Shown here piece after piece: positions 1 through 8,984 of a stretch of DNA of 64,000 bases (positions are counted from its first letter, which is position 1; the number at the start of each line of letters is the position of its first letter). A model generated the notes under the pieces. That model was not told where the DNA came from, did no database searches, and worked only from the letters and a program-made list of their open reading frames with translations. Location: the NCBI GenBank assembly GCA_033239525.1, contig BSYO01000013.1, positions 11,804,501 through 11,868,500 of the forward strand, in the 5' to 3' direction. The position numbers were made by a program, and so were the translations under genes. Origin of the DNA: Nepenthes gracilis (lineage: Eukaryota; Streptophyta; Magnoliopsida; Caryophyllales; Nepenthaceae).

Positions 1-457
1 CCAGTTTCCACCTCCGGATTCTTGCACATTCCAGGCAAAGAAAAAGTACAGGCAAATTGCAATCCGGCCAAATGCACTTCGGACTCCAGCAAAATGCACT
101 CTGGCTACTTGCACTTCGGACAATTACACCAACATATGAATCATCTTCTCACTGCATCCCAGTAACAGCCAGAAGACAACAACCAGAACACCAAGGCTCC
201 AGCTCAGTCTCAGCAAACAAGACAACCACTATAGCTCAGCAATTCAATCCATCAATTGGCGACAAACATAGGGAAACACAACCACATCAGAGATGCATCA
301 GATTTGCTACTAGCCAGTAACCAGGCAAGAGGATATACATCTGGTCTGCATTCCCTTGATTACTGCAAATCAGCAACAGCAGCAGGTCACATTGAGGACC
401 AAATAGAGAGCAAAGAAGTTGCTTATTAAAGGCACAAAGGCAACGTATGCAGCAATT
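1..457 (-). mobile_element. CTG-word-rich LINE body, left flank of unit A
   Basis: No gene is visible. The plus strand is full of CAGCA/ACCAG words, so the minus strand reads as the TGCTG-rich body seen in the LINE derivatives nearby. After removal of unit A it would join the sequence from 8985 onward, so unit A landed in an older copy of the same kind. The 3' end of that older copy lies outside the window. Confidence 0.5.
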
Positions 458-471
458 CACTACAACAGGAC
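458..471. repeat. Target-site duplication of LINE unit A, left copy
   Basis: The 14 bases CACTACAACAGGAC end immediately before the poly(T) run at 472. They recur with one mismatch (CACTGCAACAGGAC) at 8971-8984. This length and position fit target-primed reverse transcription. Confidence 0.75.
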
Positions 472-660
472 TTTTTTTTTTTTTTTTGGTAAGTGTGTAT
501 TTTGGATTAACGTAGAAAAAATTTACAGAAGAACTATGTTATAACTCCAGGTTTTTTGACATGGAGTTAGAACATAATACGCCAGGGCATACCCCGAGCA
601 GCTGGTACATCAGAGAACACCACAAAAACCTCTAAGAGGAGTGATCTAACAGAATTAGAA
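472..660 (-). repeat. LINE 3'-end module (stem-loop, TTACC, poly-A)
   Basis: On the plus strand this reads poly(T), GGTAAGTGTG, a TTTTGGATTAACG block, an inverted repeat (AACTCCA ... TGGAGTT around a T-rich loop), then GGGCATACCCCGAGC and CCTCTAAGAGG. The same order of blocks recurs about ten times in the window, which marks it as a conserved LINE 3' end rather than chance sequence. Confidence 0.8.
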
Positions 661-1088
661 AATACAGTCATTTTACAATATCAGATTCAAAATCAGTAAC
701 TCCTAAGGCGACAGAAACATGCATCCGCATTTCCAGCCACAGCAACAGGCAACGGTCCAACAATTTCCATCTAGCAATTAGTACGCGACCGACACACACT
801 GCCCCTACACTCCATAGATAGAGTGCCAAGACACACTTCAGGACATCCACCGGCATAAATCCCCAACATCATACACAGACTGATCAGCCTTCAGCAACCC
901 AGCATTACCAAGCATGGCCACTGAAGACAAAAGTCAGTATCAGCAGAACCAAGGCTTTGTGGCAGCATCTAACCTCACTGCAATCCTCACCGAGGATTGA
1001 CAACCAGAAGTAAGTTTGGCCAGCAAACAAGAGCAGACAAGGCCAGTCCATCCAAGTGGGCGTCCACTGCATTCCAAATTCCATCTGC

Positions 1089-1093
1089 TGCAA
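1089..1093. repeat. TSD TGCAA of the LTR retrotransposon, left
   Basis: TGCAA lies directly before the 5' LTR. The same five bases lie directly after the 3' LTR at 4446-4450. Five bases is the usual TSD length for LTR retrotransposons. Confidence 0.9.
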
Positions 1094-1453
1094 TGTTACG
1101 CCCGTACCTGTTTGTTTTCCCGTTCCCCGTTTTATCCCGTTACCCGTTTCCCGTTTCCCGTTTCCCGTTCCCCTATAATTGTAAGATTGCAACCTAATGA
1201 AAAAAAGAGGAAATTATTTCGTCTCTCACACTCTCTCTCTTGTCTGTTCTTCTCTCTCCTTCGTCTGTTCTTCTCCCTCTCCCGATTCTCTCTCTCCCTA
1301 TCGTCTGTTCTTCTCTCTCTCTCTAATTTTTCCCTCCCCTTACTGTTCTTCGTCTTCGTCCTTCGTCCCCAGAACTCCCCTTCCCCCTTCACTTCCACAA
1401 GAAATCGGTGCCAGCTGCCGGTAAATCGGTTCGTGACCGATTTGGTTGCAACA
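1094..1453 (+). repeat. 5' LTR of the gene-capturing element
   Basis: It runs from TGTTACGCCC to GGTTGCAACA. The first 80 bases hold a CCCGTTT-type heptamer array. A long CT-rich tract (about 1220-1375) follows. Near the end is an inverted repeat AAATCGGT / ACCGATTT with a 5-base loop (1423-1443). Against the 3' LTR it has one extra heptamer unit and one C fewer. I see no certain substitution elsewhere. Confidence 0.9.
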
Positions 1454-1455
1454 AA

Positions 1456-1475
1456 TTGGTGCTTTCATTGAGAGG
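1456..1475 (+). promoter_or_regulatory. Primer-binding-site position
   Basis: The sequence TTGGTGCTTTCATTGAGAG follows the LTR after a 2-3 base gap and has the usual TGG start. I cannot name the tRNA with confidence. Confidence 0.5.
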
Positions 1476-1478
1476 GAA

Positions 1479-4028
1479 ATGGCGGACGACGGACGAGCTT
1501 TCGCTTTACGCGAAGAGGATAGGGTCGAATTGGTCAGTGCGCTGAAGAAAATGCTACGAATTACCGACCGATTGGACGCCCAACTGTCCACCATGGCTTC
1601 AATAGCAGCACAAACCCGCACCCAGTCACTCCACCGACTCGAGAGCAACACTAAACGGTCAGTGGCCTCTTCACATTCTGTAATTTCTTCTACTTCTCCT
1701 CCAATCACTCCAATCGATTCGTCCCGCCACCCATGCCAACCGGAAATTTTGCCCACCGTGTGTTCTGTACCAACAGTTCCTCACATAATCGCCCCTGCTT
1801 CACCGTCGTCTTCAACTTCATCACCGTATTCGTTGTCCACCTTCACTAATTCCTCTGCAATTTCAACCTTACCATCGGTTGTGGTTCCCACAACTGAAGT
1901 TCTTCGAACCTCCACAACTGAAATTCCTCTGATTCGAAACGAGAAACCCCATCCACATGTGACTCCTGATTTTCAATTTGAAGAGCAAACTATCTCCACA
2001 TCTCGGCAAAAGCTTCCTCCACCACCGCTTCTGAAATCGGGACCGCAGACTCCATACCACTCCTCAACCGACAGGCTTCCCTCGCTATCGGCAGCTTCAT
2101 CTTCATTTTCAACTTCGACTGCACCCTCTGAGTTCCAAATCGGAAAACCACAAACTGTCACAAATCGGCCAAATTACCTTCTCCCACTCAAGAAATTAAA
2201 TACGATAGACCTGGAATTGGAGGGTGAAGGTGGTCAGATGCTCATTCCACTTACAGAATCTGGCTCCAATGAGGACGAATGCCCAACAGATCCGTCTCCA
2301 AAAATAGAGCATTGGCCTCTTCCTGTGTTAGACGATGAACACCTGCTACTGTCAACCGTGGGTCAGTCCAACCAGGAGGTCCTTCACGGCCAACTGGTGA
2401 TCACGCCCAAAACTCAGTATAGACACCTTGCTCCTCTTGTGCATAATTGCGGTCTTCTTACCCCTAAGCTGTTGAACGGTTCTGTCCCTTTTCATTTCAA
2501 AAATGAAAGAAGCAGGAGTGGAACTGAGGGTCCCGGGCCTCCAACTGGTGGATCAGTGGCTGATAAGCTTGGCAGACCCAAGACCTTCCAACTATATGCA
2601 GATCGTGAGGGTGCGAAACCCAGCAGCACCGATGATGCACTCTTCGTCCTCCTTGTGAAGCCTGGCTATGATAAGCTGATCCAAGTCGAGGCCAGCAGAA
2701 GAGATTTTCCAAATTCTGGAGGCATTACTTGTGAGCCTGGTTCTCAGGTTGCAAGCCCAGAGACCTATGGTACGTTGGGAGCTATTGTGAAAAGCAGAAC
2801 AAGGAACCGAGAAGTTGGTTTTCTCACAAACCGACATGTGGCTGTAGATTTGGATTATCCAAACCAGAAAATGTTTCAACCTTTGCCTCCTAACCTTGGG
2901 CCTGCTGTATATCTTGGTGCAGTAGAGAGAGCAACATCATTTATCACAGATGATCTTCGGTATGGAATATTTGCAGGAACCAATCCAGAAACATTTGTTC
3001 GGGCTGATGGGGCTTTTATCCCTTTTGCTGAGGATTTTGACACTACCTATGTGACTACAACAGTCAAAGGTGTAGGCGAGATTGGTGATGTCAGTATCAT
3101 CGACCTGCAATCTTCAGTTGGCAGTCTTGTTGGTAGGCAAGTGATAAAAGTTGGAAGAAGCTCTGGCTTGACTACTGGGACTATAATGGCTTATGCTTTG
3201 GAGTATGATGATGAAAGGGGTATTTGTTTCTTTACTGATTTTCTTGTGGTGGGTGAAAACCAGCAGACCTTTGATCTTGAAGGTGATAGTGGAAGTCTTA
3301 TACTCTTCACCGGACAGAATGGAGAGAAGCCACGGCCAGCGGGGATTATATGGGGTGGAACAGCAAATCGTGGCAGGTTGAAGTTAAAAATTGGGCAACC
3401 TCCGGAGAACTGGACAAGTGGTGTTGATCTTGGTCGCCTTGTGGACCTTCTTGAACTGGATCTCATTACGACTCGTGAAGGGCTTCGAGCCGCTGTGCAA
3501 GAGCAAATAAATCTTTCAGCAGCAGGTGCCAATCCTACAGTGGGGGAGTCATCTCCACATGCAAAAGATAAAGCTGAAGAGAACTTCGAACCTCTTGGTT
3601 TGAGCATCCAACAGAGGCCGTTAGAAGTTGAACCTGTTCAAGGAGCGATTGCGGCCTTCATGGATAAAGATGGAAATCCTCCAGGCATTATTAGGGATGA
3701 GGAAGTTGACCCCTTGCCTTCGATGTTCAAGCAAATTATTAAGAGAATGGTTTGGTGGCATATCCTGCCTCCTAGTTGTGTTCCAAACAGCTGCATTATG
3801 AATATATATGATGAAGGTGACTGCATTCCTTCCCACAGTGATCACCATGTCTTCCTTCGACCATTTTATGCAGCTCTAGAGTATGTCTCCACGGGACATT
3901 TATATGTGAAGAGCGACGTGTATAGCTTCAGCGTCGTACTGGTGGAGAGCCGGGGCAACGAGTGGAGCTACGACAAATGCAGACGACAATGGGACCCGGG
4001 GAAAATATTGAGTTGCGCTGGATCCTGA
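1479..4028 (+). CDS. Chimeric protein: NAL1-type protease + ALKBH10-like piece + kinase piece
   Basis: This 849-residue ORF is uninterrupted from the first ATG after the primer site. Residues 1-45 may be remnant gag. Residues 45-240 are Ser/Thr/Pro-rich. Residues 240-415 are unrecognised. Residues 420-715 match the plant NARROW LEAF 1 (NAL1) trypsin-like protease family: GTLGAIVK, TNRHVAVDL (His453), RADGAFIPF (Asp510) and LEGDSGSLI (Ser604) preserve the triad, but the first ~200 residues of NAL1 proteins are missing. Residues 733-796 resemble ALKBH10-type 2-oxoglutarate dioxygenases (PPSCVPNSCIMNIYDEGDC; first metal motif His786-Ser-Asp788, the rest of the active site missing). Residues 798-823 resemble receptor-like kinase subdomains VIII-IX (ALEYVSTGHLYVKSDVYSF). 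The tail is unrelated. Expression would depend on the LTR. Activity is unproven; NAL1 homology is clear, the other two likely. Confidence 0.88.
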   Translation: MADDGRAFALREEDRVELVSALKKMLRITDRLDAQLSTMASIAAQTRTQSLHRLESNTKRSVASSHSVISSTSPPITPIDSSRHPCQPEILPTVCSVPTVPHIIAPASPSSSTSSPYSLSTFTNSSAISTLPSVVVPTTEVLRTSTTEIPLIRNEKPHPHVTPDFQFEEQTISTSRQKLPPPPLLKSGPQTPYHSSTDRLPSLSAASSSFSTSTAPSEFQIGKPQTVTNRPNYLLPLKKLNTIDLELEGEGGQMLIPLTESGSNEDECPTDPSPKIEHWPLPVLDDEHLLLSTVGQSNQEVLHGQLVITPKTQYRHLAPLVHNCGLLTPKLLNGSVPFHFKNERSRSGTEGPGPPTGGSVADKLGRPKTFQLYADREGAKPSSTDDALFVLLVKPGYDKLIQVEASRRDFPNSGGITCEPGSQVASPETYGTLGAIVKSRTRNREVGFLTNRHVAVDLDYPNQKMFQPLPPNLGPAVYLGAVERATSFITDDLRYGIFAGTNPETFVRADGAFIPFAEDFDTTYVTTTVKGVGEIGDVSIIDLQSSVGSLVGRQVIKVGRSSGLTTGTIMAYALEYDDERGICFFTDFLVVGENQQTFDLEGDSGSLILFTGQNGEKPRPAGIIWGGTANRGRLKLKIGQPPENWTSGVDLGRLVDLLELDLITTREGLRAAVQEQINLSAAGANPTVGESSPHAKDKAEENFEPLGLSIQQRPLEVEPVQGAIAAFMDKDGNPPGIIRDEEVDPLPSMFKQIIKRMVWWHILPPSCVPNSCIMNIYDEGDCIPSHSDHHVFLRPFYAALEYVSTGHLYVKSDVYSFSVVLVESRGNEWSYDKCRRQWDPGKILSCAGS

Positions 4029-4073
4029 TGCTTTAGAATTTTATCTTTGTGTCTAACCTTGAGGACAAGGTTC

Positions 4074-4091
4074 TTTTGATGGATGGGGCAA
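4074..4091 (+). promoter_or_regulatory. Polypurine-like tract before the 3' LTR
   Basis: GATGGATGGGGCAA abuts the 3' LTR. It follows the CCTTGAGGACAAGG block (4057-4070) shared by many plant Ty3/gypsy elements. Confidence 0.65.
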
Positions 4092-4445
4092 TGTTACGCC
4101 CGTACCTGTTTGTTTTCCCGTTCCCCGTTTTATCCCGTTTCCCGTTTCCCGTTTCCCGTTCCCCTATAATTGTAAGATTGCAACCTAATGAAAAAAAGAG
4201 GAAATTATTTCGTCTCTCACACTCTCTCTCTTGTCTGTTCTTCTCTCTCCTTCGTCTGTTCTTCTCCCTCTCCCGATTCTCTCTCTCCCTATCGTCTGTT
4301 CTTCTCTCTCTCTCTAATTTTTCCCTCCCCCTTACTGTTCTTCGTCTTCGTCCTTCGTCCCCAGAACTCCCCTTCCCCCTTCACTTCCACAAGAAATCGG
4401 TGCCAGCTGCCGGTAAATCGGTTCGTGACCGATTTGGTTGCAACA
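4092..4445 (+). repeat. 3' LTR of the gene-capturing element
   Basis: A 354-bp direct copy of 1094-1453. It lacks one heptamer unit of the CCCGTTT array and has one more C in the CCCTCCCC run. It is followed by the TSD TGCAA. Confidence 0.9.
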
Positions 4446-4832
4446 TGCAACAGATTCAGTTACACGTCCATCATCAAGCTCCATGCACCAGGATCAACAT
4501 TCCAACACTGCAGCCCAATCAGTATCACAGCCACAGCTGATATAGGAACACTAGATTCCAGCACATCCAATCAGGATGGTAGATCATAGATAGCTGCAGA
4601 TTCCACAACTCATCAGCACCTGCTATTGGTTCTCTTGCGCCACATAGCCAACCCCAGTACCAAACCGGAGGAGCAAATTCAGTAAATACAGTGCTGAATG
4701 CTGCTTTACATTTGCATCCTCAACACCAGGACAAGGGACCAGCAACCTTTCCAGCAGTAGCCCCAGCACACCATCAGCATCCATAAGGTGGCTACATATA
4801 TAAGCAGAGGCAGTTCAGCACCCCCACTGGCA
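4446..4832 (-). mobile_element. LINE unit A body, segment between nested insertions
   Basis: CAG-word-rich sequence continuing the unit A body after the LTR element. No gene is seen. Its last part (about 4790-4848) is a paralogue of 11650-11710, which gives an uninterrupted comparison for the insertion that follows. Confidence 0.6.
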
Positions 4833-4848
4833 GCAGGCCAGCAATTCC
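4833..4848. repeat. TSD of nested LINE, left
   Basis: GCAGGCCAGCAATTCC ends at the poly(T). It recurs with one mismatch at 6035-6050 (GCAGGCCAGCCATTCC). Confidence 0.8.
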
Positions 4849-6034
4849 TTTTTTTTTGGTAAGTAAGAATTTTGGATTTATGGGAGAAAAAAATTACAAG
4901 AAAAATGTTTAACTCCAACTATTTTACTTAGAGGTAAAACAAAGTGCTCCAGGGCATGCCCCGAGCAGCTGGTACACCAGAATTAGAGAAGAAAAGGAAA
5001 ACATCTAAAACACGTGAAAAACAAAGCCAGACGCAGCGAGGATGCCATAGCAAACTAAAAGACAAGGACCCAATAGGGAGCTCCAGCTGTACATGACAAC
5101 AAAACAGCCTGATATCTGACGTAAGAGAGCACTTCGGGCAACCAGAACCGTCACCAGCCACCGAGGGATCATTATCAGCATTCCAACCGTGATCCCAAAT
5201 CACCAGATCAGCAACGGTGACGAGCGAAAAGGTGGACAGCTAAACCAACTGCCCTCGAGCATCCAGCATAAAAAACGAAGGCAGCACAATCAGTCAGCAG
5301 TTCAGATCAACCGAGAAAAGCACCAACCAACTCTCCAAAGCAGCAGCAACATCAAGCACAGCAACCAAGTCAGAAGACCCAAAGGCGGGATCCATGAGCA
5401 TCAGCAAAATGTACTTCCCATTAGCACAACATACAAACAAAATACCAGGGGCAGTTCAAACCAGAGCCAGTGATCACACCAACAGCACCAAACCCCGCAG
5501 GGAACTACCCCAAAGCCATTGCAGCAGAATCACATTCCCATCAGATCAACATAGGATAACACTATAACCTCCTTCAACGTCCAGGCAAACCATAAGCGCC
5601 AACACTGCAGCCCCATGCCTACTTCAGAATAACCCCAGTTTCAGGACCTCTGAAAACCAACAGCACCCGATTGCCAACCACAGACCAACCATGAACCCAG
5701 CATCAGCGTAGACTAAATCCAACCGAATACCAGATTGCCGCCCACCATACCAAACACCCCAGCACCATCGAATGGCTCCAGCAGCACATTACAACAGCAC
5801 GTAGCATGATCAGCACCCCGGACAGCATCAAATGATACGAGTGGAGAAAACAAACATGCCAAATTCCAAACATACAGCCAACAAACACAGCATAGAATCT
5901 CCCTCCTGCAACCAACCATAGGCAACTAGATCAGGGACCAGAAACAAGATCAGCCCATTTCCACACACAGCAGTACACACAGCTCTTTCTCTCCACAAAA
6001 ACTAGATCAGAAACAAGCAACTTCAGCAGAGCTT
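4849..6034 (-). mobile_element. Nested 1.2-kb LINE, no ORF
   Basis: It begins with poly(T) and GGTAAGTAAG and carries the common 3'-end blocks, including GGGCATGCCCCGAGCAGCTGG. The rest is CAG-word-rich and has no convincing ORF. It is flanked by 16-bp TSDs. The related stretch at 11650-11850 matches the sequence on both sides but lacks the insert, so it serves as an empty-site paralogue. Confidence 0.8.
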
Positions 6035-6050
6035 GCAGGCCAGCCATTCC
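6035..6050. repeat. TSD of nested LINE, right
   Basis: Second copy of the 16-bp duplication, one mismatch from 4833-4848. Confidence 0.8.
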
Positions 6051-7134
6051 AAGTACAGTAGAATACCAGCTCATCCCGAAAAAGAACAGCAAAAATCCAC
6101 ACCCACAGCAAGAAGAACAATATCAGAACGCAGCAGTTGTTGCATCAACTGAATACCAACAGGCCAGTTGCCCAAACACAAGGAATAGCCTATGGTAATG
6201 GAGCTTACAATAGCCTGCTCGACAGACACATCACTGCATTCCACAGCAGTACCCAGCATGAGGTACTTCCATCGCAGCAACCAGAATCTGTATCAATCCA
6301 ATATCAACTTCTGAAGCTGGCATCAGAAGATGTCTCCACCAGCTTCATCAAGGTCATAGCAGTGTTGGCACCAAGAGCAGCGGCCTTCAGCTATAGCAGG
6401 TAGGATTTCCATGTAGCCAGCTTAAGCTACCATTACTACACAGCAGCTTACATAACTTCCATCAGCATAGAAAGGCTTTACAGCATCTCCTACTTCAGTA
6501 GCTGCTCTTCACAGCAAATTCCCAATCAATTTACATCCAACAAGACATTTCACCCTCTACAAGATCAGATCCCAATTCCCATCATCAACAAAAGAGCCCA
6601 ATTCATACATCAGCTGCTGTTATCCGACAGCAGCAAATGTAGGAGCCCACTACGACAGATAACTGAAGCCTCGTGAGACTACAGCCAACATCATCCCTGC
6701 AGAGCCCAACTATAGAGCAGCACAGACAACACCAGCAGTTCAGATACAGCCATCATATCAGCAAGGGGTCAAGGCTCCCGGATAAGCCTTTGGTGGAGAA
6801 GCAATGCGTATGCAGCATTTCTCAGCAACATGGGATCAACCAAGGGTCAATCTGCATCAGAAGCCAGCAGCTCCACTGAAAAGCCCTATCTATATCAGGT
6901 TGAGAGCCGGCCAATTGTGCCAACAGCTCCCCCACCTTAACAGAGAAGCTCCAAAACAAAATCTCTCACAAGACCAGAAGTTTAGAGATCCAAACAATCC
7001 TAAAGGGGTACACACCCAACATTATTCAAGCCAAAATGCACTCCAAGACTCAGCACGTAAGCTGGAATAAAGCAGAGAATCAAAATCAGGGTCCCAGGAT
7101 ACCCCAGTCAAAAATTTACCCCAGCAGCATGTTC
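6051..7134 (-). mobile_element. LINE unit A body next to ORF1
   Basis: CAG-word-rich non-coding stretch directly 3' of ORF1 on the minus strand. Around 6466-6520 it shares a block (CAGCATCTCCTACTTCAG) with copies at about 10150 and 10450, so the bodies of different units are homologous and not just similar in composition. Confidence 0.6.
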
Positions 7135-8841
7135 CTAAGAGCAGGGCGTGCCTCTGGATTTCCGAGAGGCAGCTTTTTTCTTTTTCCTTGTCTTAGACAT
7201 CTTCCAATCATTCTCCATACCCCGCATTTCGTCTTCCAAAGAGGATTTCGAGGAGTATTTCAACGAAATCCTCTTAATAGAGCTAGGGGTAAGCAAATAT
7301 TCATCCAAGTCCAAAGGGTGAGGGTCAGACCCGGAGTCAGGGGAGTTTGGAGCCGAATCTTTACTCTGAGAATCCACATCCAGGCATCCGGAGTCATCCA
7401 CGAGGCAGGATTGGAACCCATTGTCGACAGGAAAGATTGAAGGAACATCCAAGCCCAATTGGGAGGGAAGAGGATCCTGATTTACAGGCCTAACGACATC
7501 CAAATCAGGAGGGTGTGGAGCAACAGCACTCACCAAGGATGGACATTGGCCAGAAAAAACCTCAGCATCAATAGGAGGCTCGGCCATTTGGGAACCACAA
7601 TCCACATGAAGGACAGATGTGGAGGGATGGACTGAGACCGGCAGCAATGCATTGGGAGAGCAGGCTTTGAGGTCCAGAGGGGGGAGCATATCATCAGTGG
7701 TGCTGGCATAATGTTCCACAGGAGGCAGAGACTCCAGACCATGACCAGGAATTACTGGGATCGTGGGCACCAGCATTCCAGAGAGGGAATGAGAATCCAA
7801 AGCAGCCCCAATTGGGGAATTACTCTCCACCCCAGAATTGGGAACACAGCCATCAGACGACTGCTCAGAGCAAGGCAATGGAACCAGTTGGGTTTGTTCC
7901 ACAGGAGCAGAAATGGGGGGTTTGGAGCAAGAATTACCAGTTGAAGGTTTTGATACCTTGGAATGGCAATGAGCTTCAGCATGCCCCAGCAGACTGCACC
8001 GGCTGCATCTGATTGGCCTCCAGCTATACTCCACCTTCACCACAATGGGAGCCGAGTCATGGCACGACTTGATGGTGAGGCATTTGGGAAAGGGGCCATC
8101 GACCCCCACTTCAACACATATTCTTGCAAATGATAAGTTCTCCATACGGACAGTTCGGGGATCCAGCTGAAGAGGAATACCAACAGCACTAGCCACCCAA
8201 CTTAGGCCGTCCAGAGTCCAGTAATCAATCGGCACATTGAGGAGTTTGATCCAAATGGGGAAGCGATTAAGTTCCACCTTGTTCAAGATCATGCCCGGCA
8301 TCTAGCGTTTGAGGAATATAGCCTTCCCCGCCAGGAGCCACGGACCGGCTTGTAAACATTTTTCCATCGTCTCCAACGACGAGAAACGGAAGAAGAAAAA
8401 ACCACATTCGTTACACGCTATGTGTGTGAGACCGAATCGTGCCCAAATCTCCTTCACTATTGCTTTAATCGTGAGAAAATGGGGTGGGGAATCGTAGAAA
8501 TGGCCTACCAAAGTACAACCCCAGAATGTGTGGCCTTCGTTTACGACCTCTGGCGGAGGAGAGAAGACGGACGATTCATCCCCACCAACCAGAGAGGGGA
8601 AGAATTTCAGTTCATTTCGAGCCTCAATGCTATCCTTGCGAACAATATTAGCCCAACGGGAGGAGCTCTGCGCTTGGCTTTCGGAGCCGCAGTCGGAGAC
8701 CTTAGGTTTCGAAGAGTCCGGAATCTTACAGTCCGAATGATGGGTCGAAGGCAACTCAGACTTTGGGGACGAAGGAACAGGGGGGACAAGGTTGACGGAG
8801 CTTTGAACAGAACCCGAGGGGTGCTCGAGGTGGCCAGCCAT
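7135..8841 (-). pseudogene. LINE ORF1 (DUF4283 plus zinc knuckle), one internal stop
   Basis: ORF1 proteins of plant L1 elements bind the element RNA. The reading frame starts at ATG 8841 (MAGHLEHPSG) and runs 568 codons to 7135 with a single in-frame TAG at 8304-8302. Residues about 70-270 match the DUF4283 fold (FFFFRFSS, GPWLLAGKAIFLK, LPIWI-like PIWIKLLNVP). A CCHC knuckle, CSRCSLLGHAEAHC, lies at 8007-7966. The C-terminal half is Ser/Pro-rich and ends in a basic tail (KTRKKKKAASRKSRG). The TAG falls where the sister copy at 20369 has the first Trp of KWWPGM, so it is a simple loss-of-function change. No ORF2 follows. Confidence 0.85.
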
Positions 8842-8970
8842 GGCGGACGAAGACGAGAATTCAAAATCGAAGGCGGAGCAACGACAGTGACGATTTCAAA
8901 TTTGAAATCGAGGAGAGAGGAGAGAGTTTCTCTCTCTTAAGCAGCACCAACTATGTGCTACACTGTTTCC
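8842..8970 (-). promoter_or_regulatory. 5' UTR of LINE unit A
   Basis: A purine-rich 5' leader when read on the plus strand. It includes a 20-bp perfect palindrome at 8891-8910 and a GAGAGAG/CTCTCTC fold just outside it. A similar GAATTC-centred and GAGAAAC/TTCTCTT pattern occurs in the 5' region at 24200-24270. Confidence 0.5.
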
Positions 8971-8984
8971 CACTGCAACAGGAC
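8971..8984. repeat. TSD of LINE unit A, right
   Basis: CACTGCAACAGGAC, one mismatch from 458-471. Confidence 0.75.

Larger units (their letters stand above)
1094..4445 (+). mobile_element. Gene-capturing non-autonomous LTR retrotransposon
   Basis: A complete 3.35-kb element with 360-bp and 354-bp LTRs (TGTTACGCC ... GTTGCAACA), 5-bp TSDs, a primer-binding position and a purine-rich tract. The sequence CCTTGAGGACAAGG just before the 3' LTR is common at the 3' end of plant Ty3/gypsy chromovirus-type elements, so the parent was probably of that type. There is no protease, RT or integrase of retroviral kind. The interior is one ORF joining fragments of three unrelated plant genes. The closest well-known precedent is maize Bs1. 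The LTRs are almost identical, so the insertion is recent. Movement would need enzymes from a related autonomous element. Confidence 0.9.
472..8970 (-). mobile_element. LINE unit A: ORF1-only L1-type element with nested insertions
   Basis: Read on the minus strand: a short 5' UTR (8970-8842), an ORF1 gene (8841-7135), a long TGCTG-rich body without an ORF2, a stem-loop 3' end and a poly(A) run at 487-472. Its TSDs match at 13 of 14 bases. Two later insertions split the body: an LTR retrotransposon at 1094-4445 and a short LINE at 4849-6034. Without them the unit is about 3.9 kb. Endonuclease and reverse transcriptase are absent, so it must have been copied with enzymes supplied by another L1. 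An alternative is that the body is a decayed ORF2, but I see no RT motif in any frame there. Confidence 0.7.

Noticed and set aside
1016..1471. 151-codon ORF across the 5' LTR
   Set aside because: It lies in the CT-rich LTR and its near copy recurs at the 3' LTR. It is repeat sequence, not a gene.
1446..1478. In-frame TTG start upstream of the chimeric ORF
   Set aside because: It overlaps the LTR end and primer-binding position. The first ATG is at 1479.
5189..6403. Gln/Ser-rich ORFs such as those at 5189-5473 and 6137-6403
   Set aside because: They are translations of the CAG-word LINE body. No domain, and similar frames occur wherever that body occurs.
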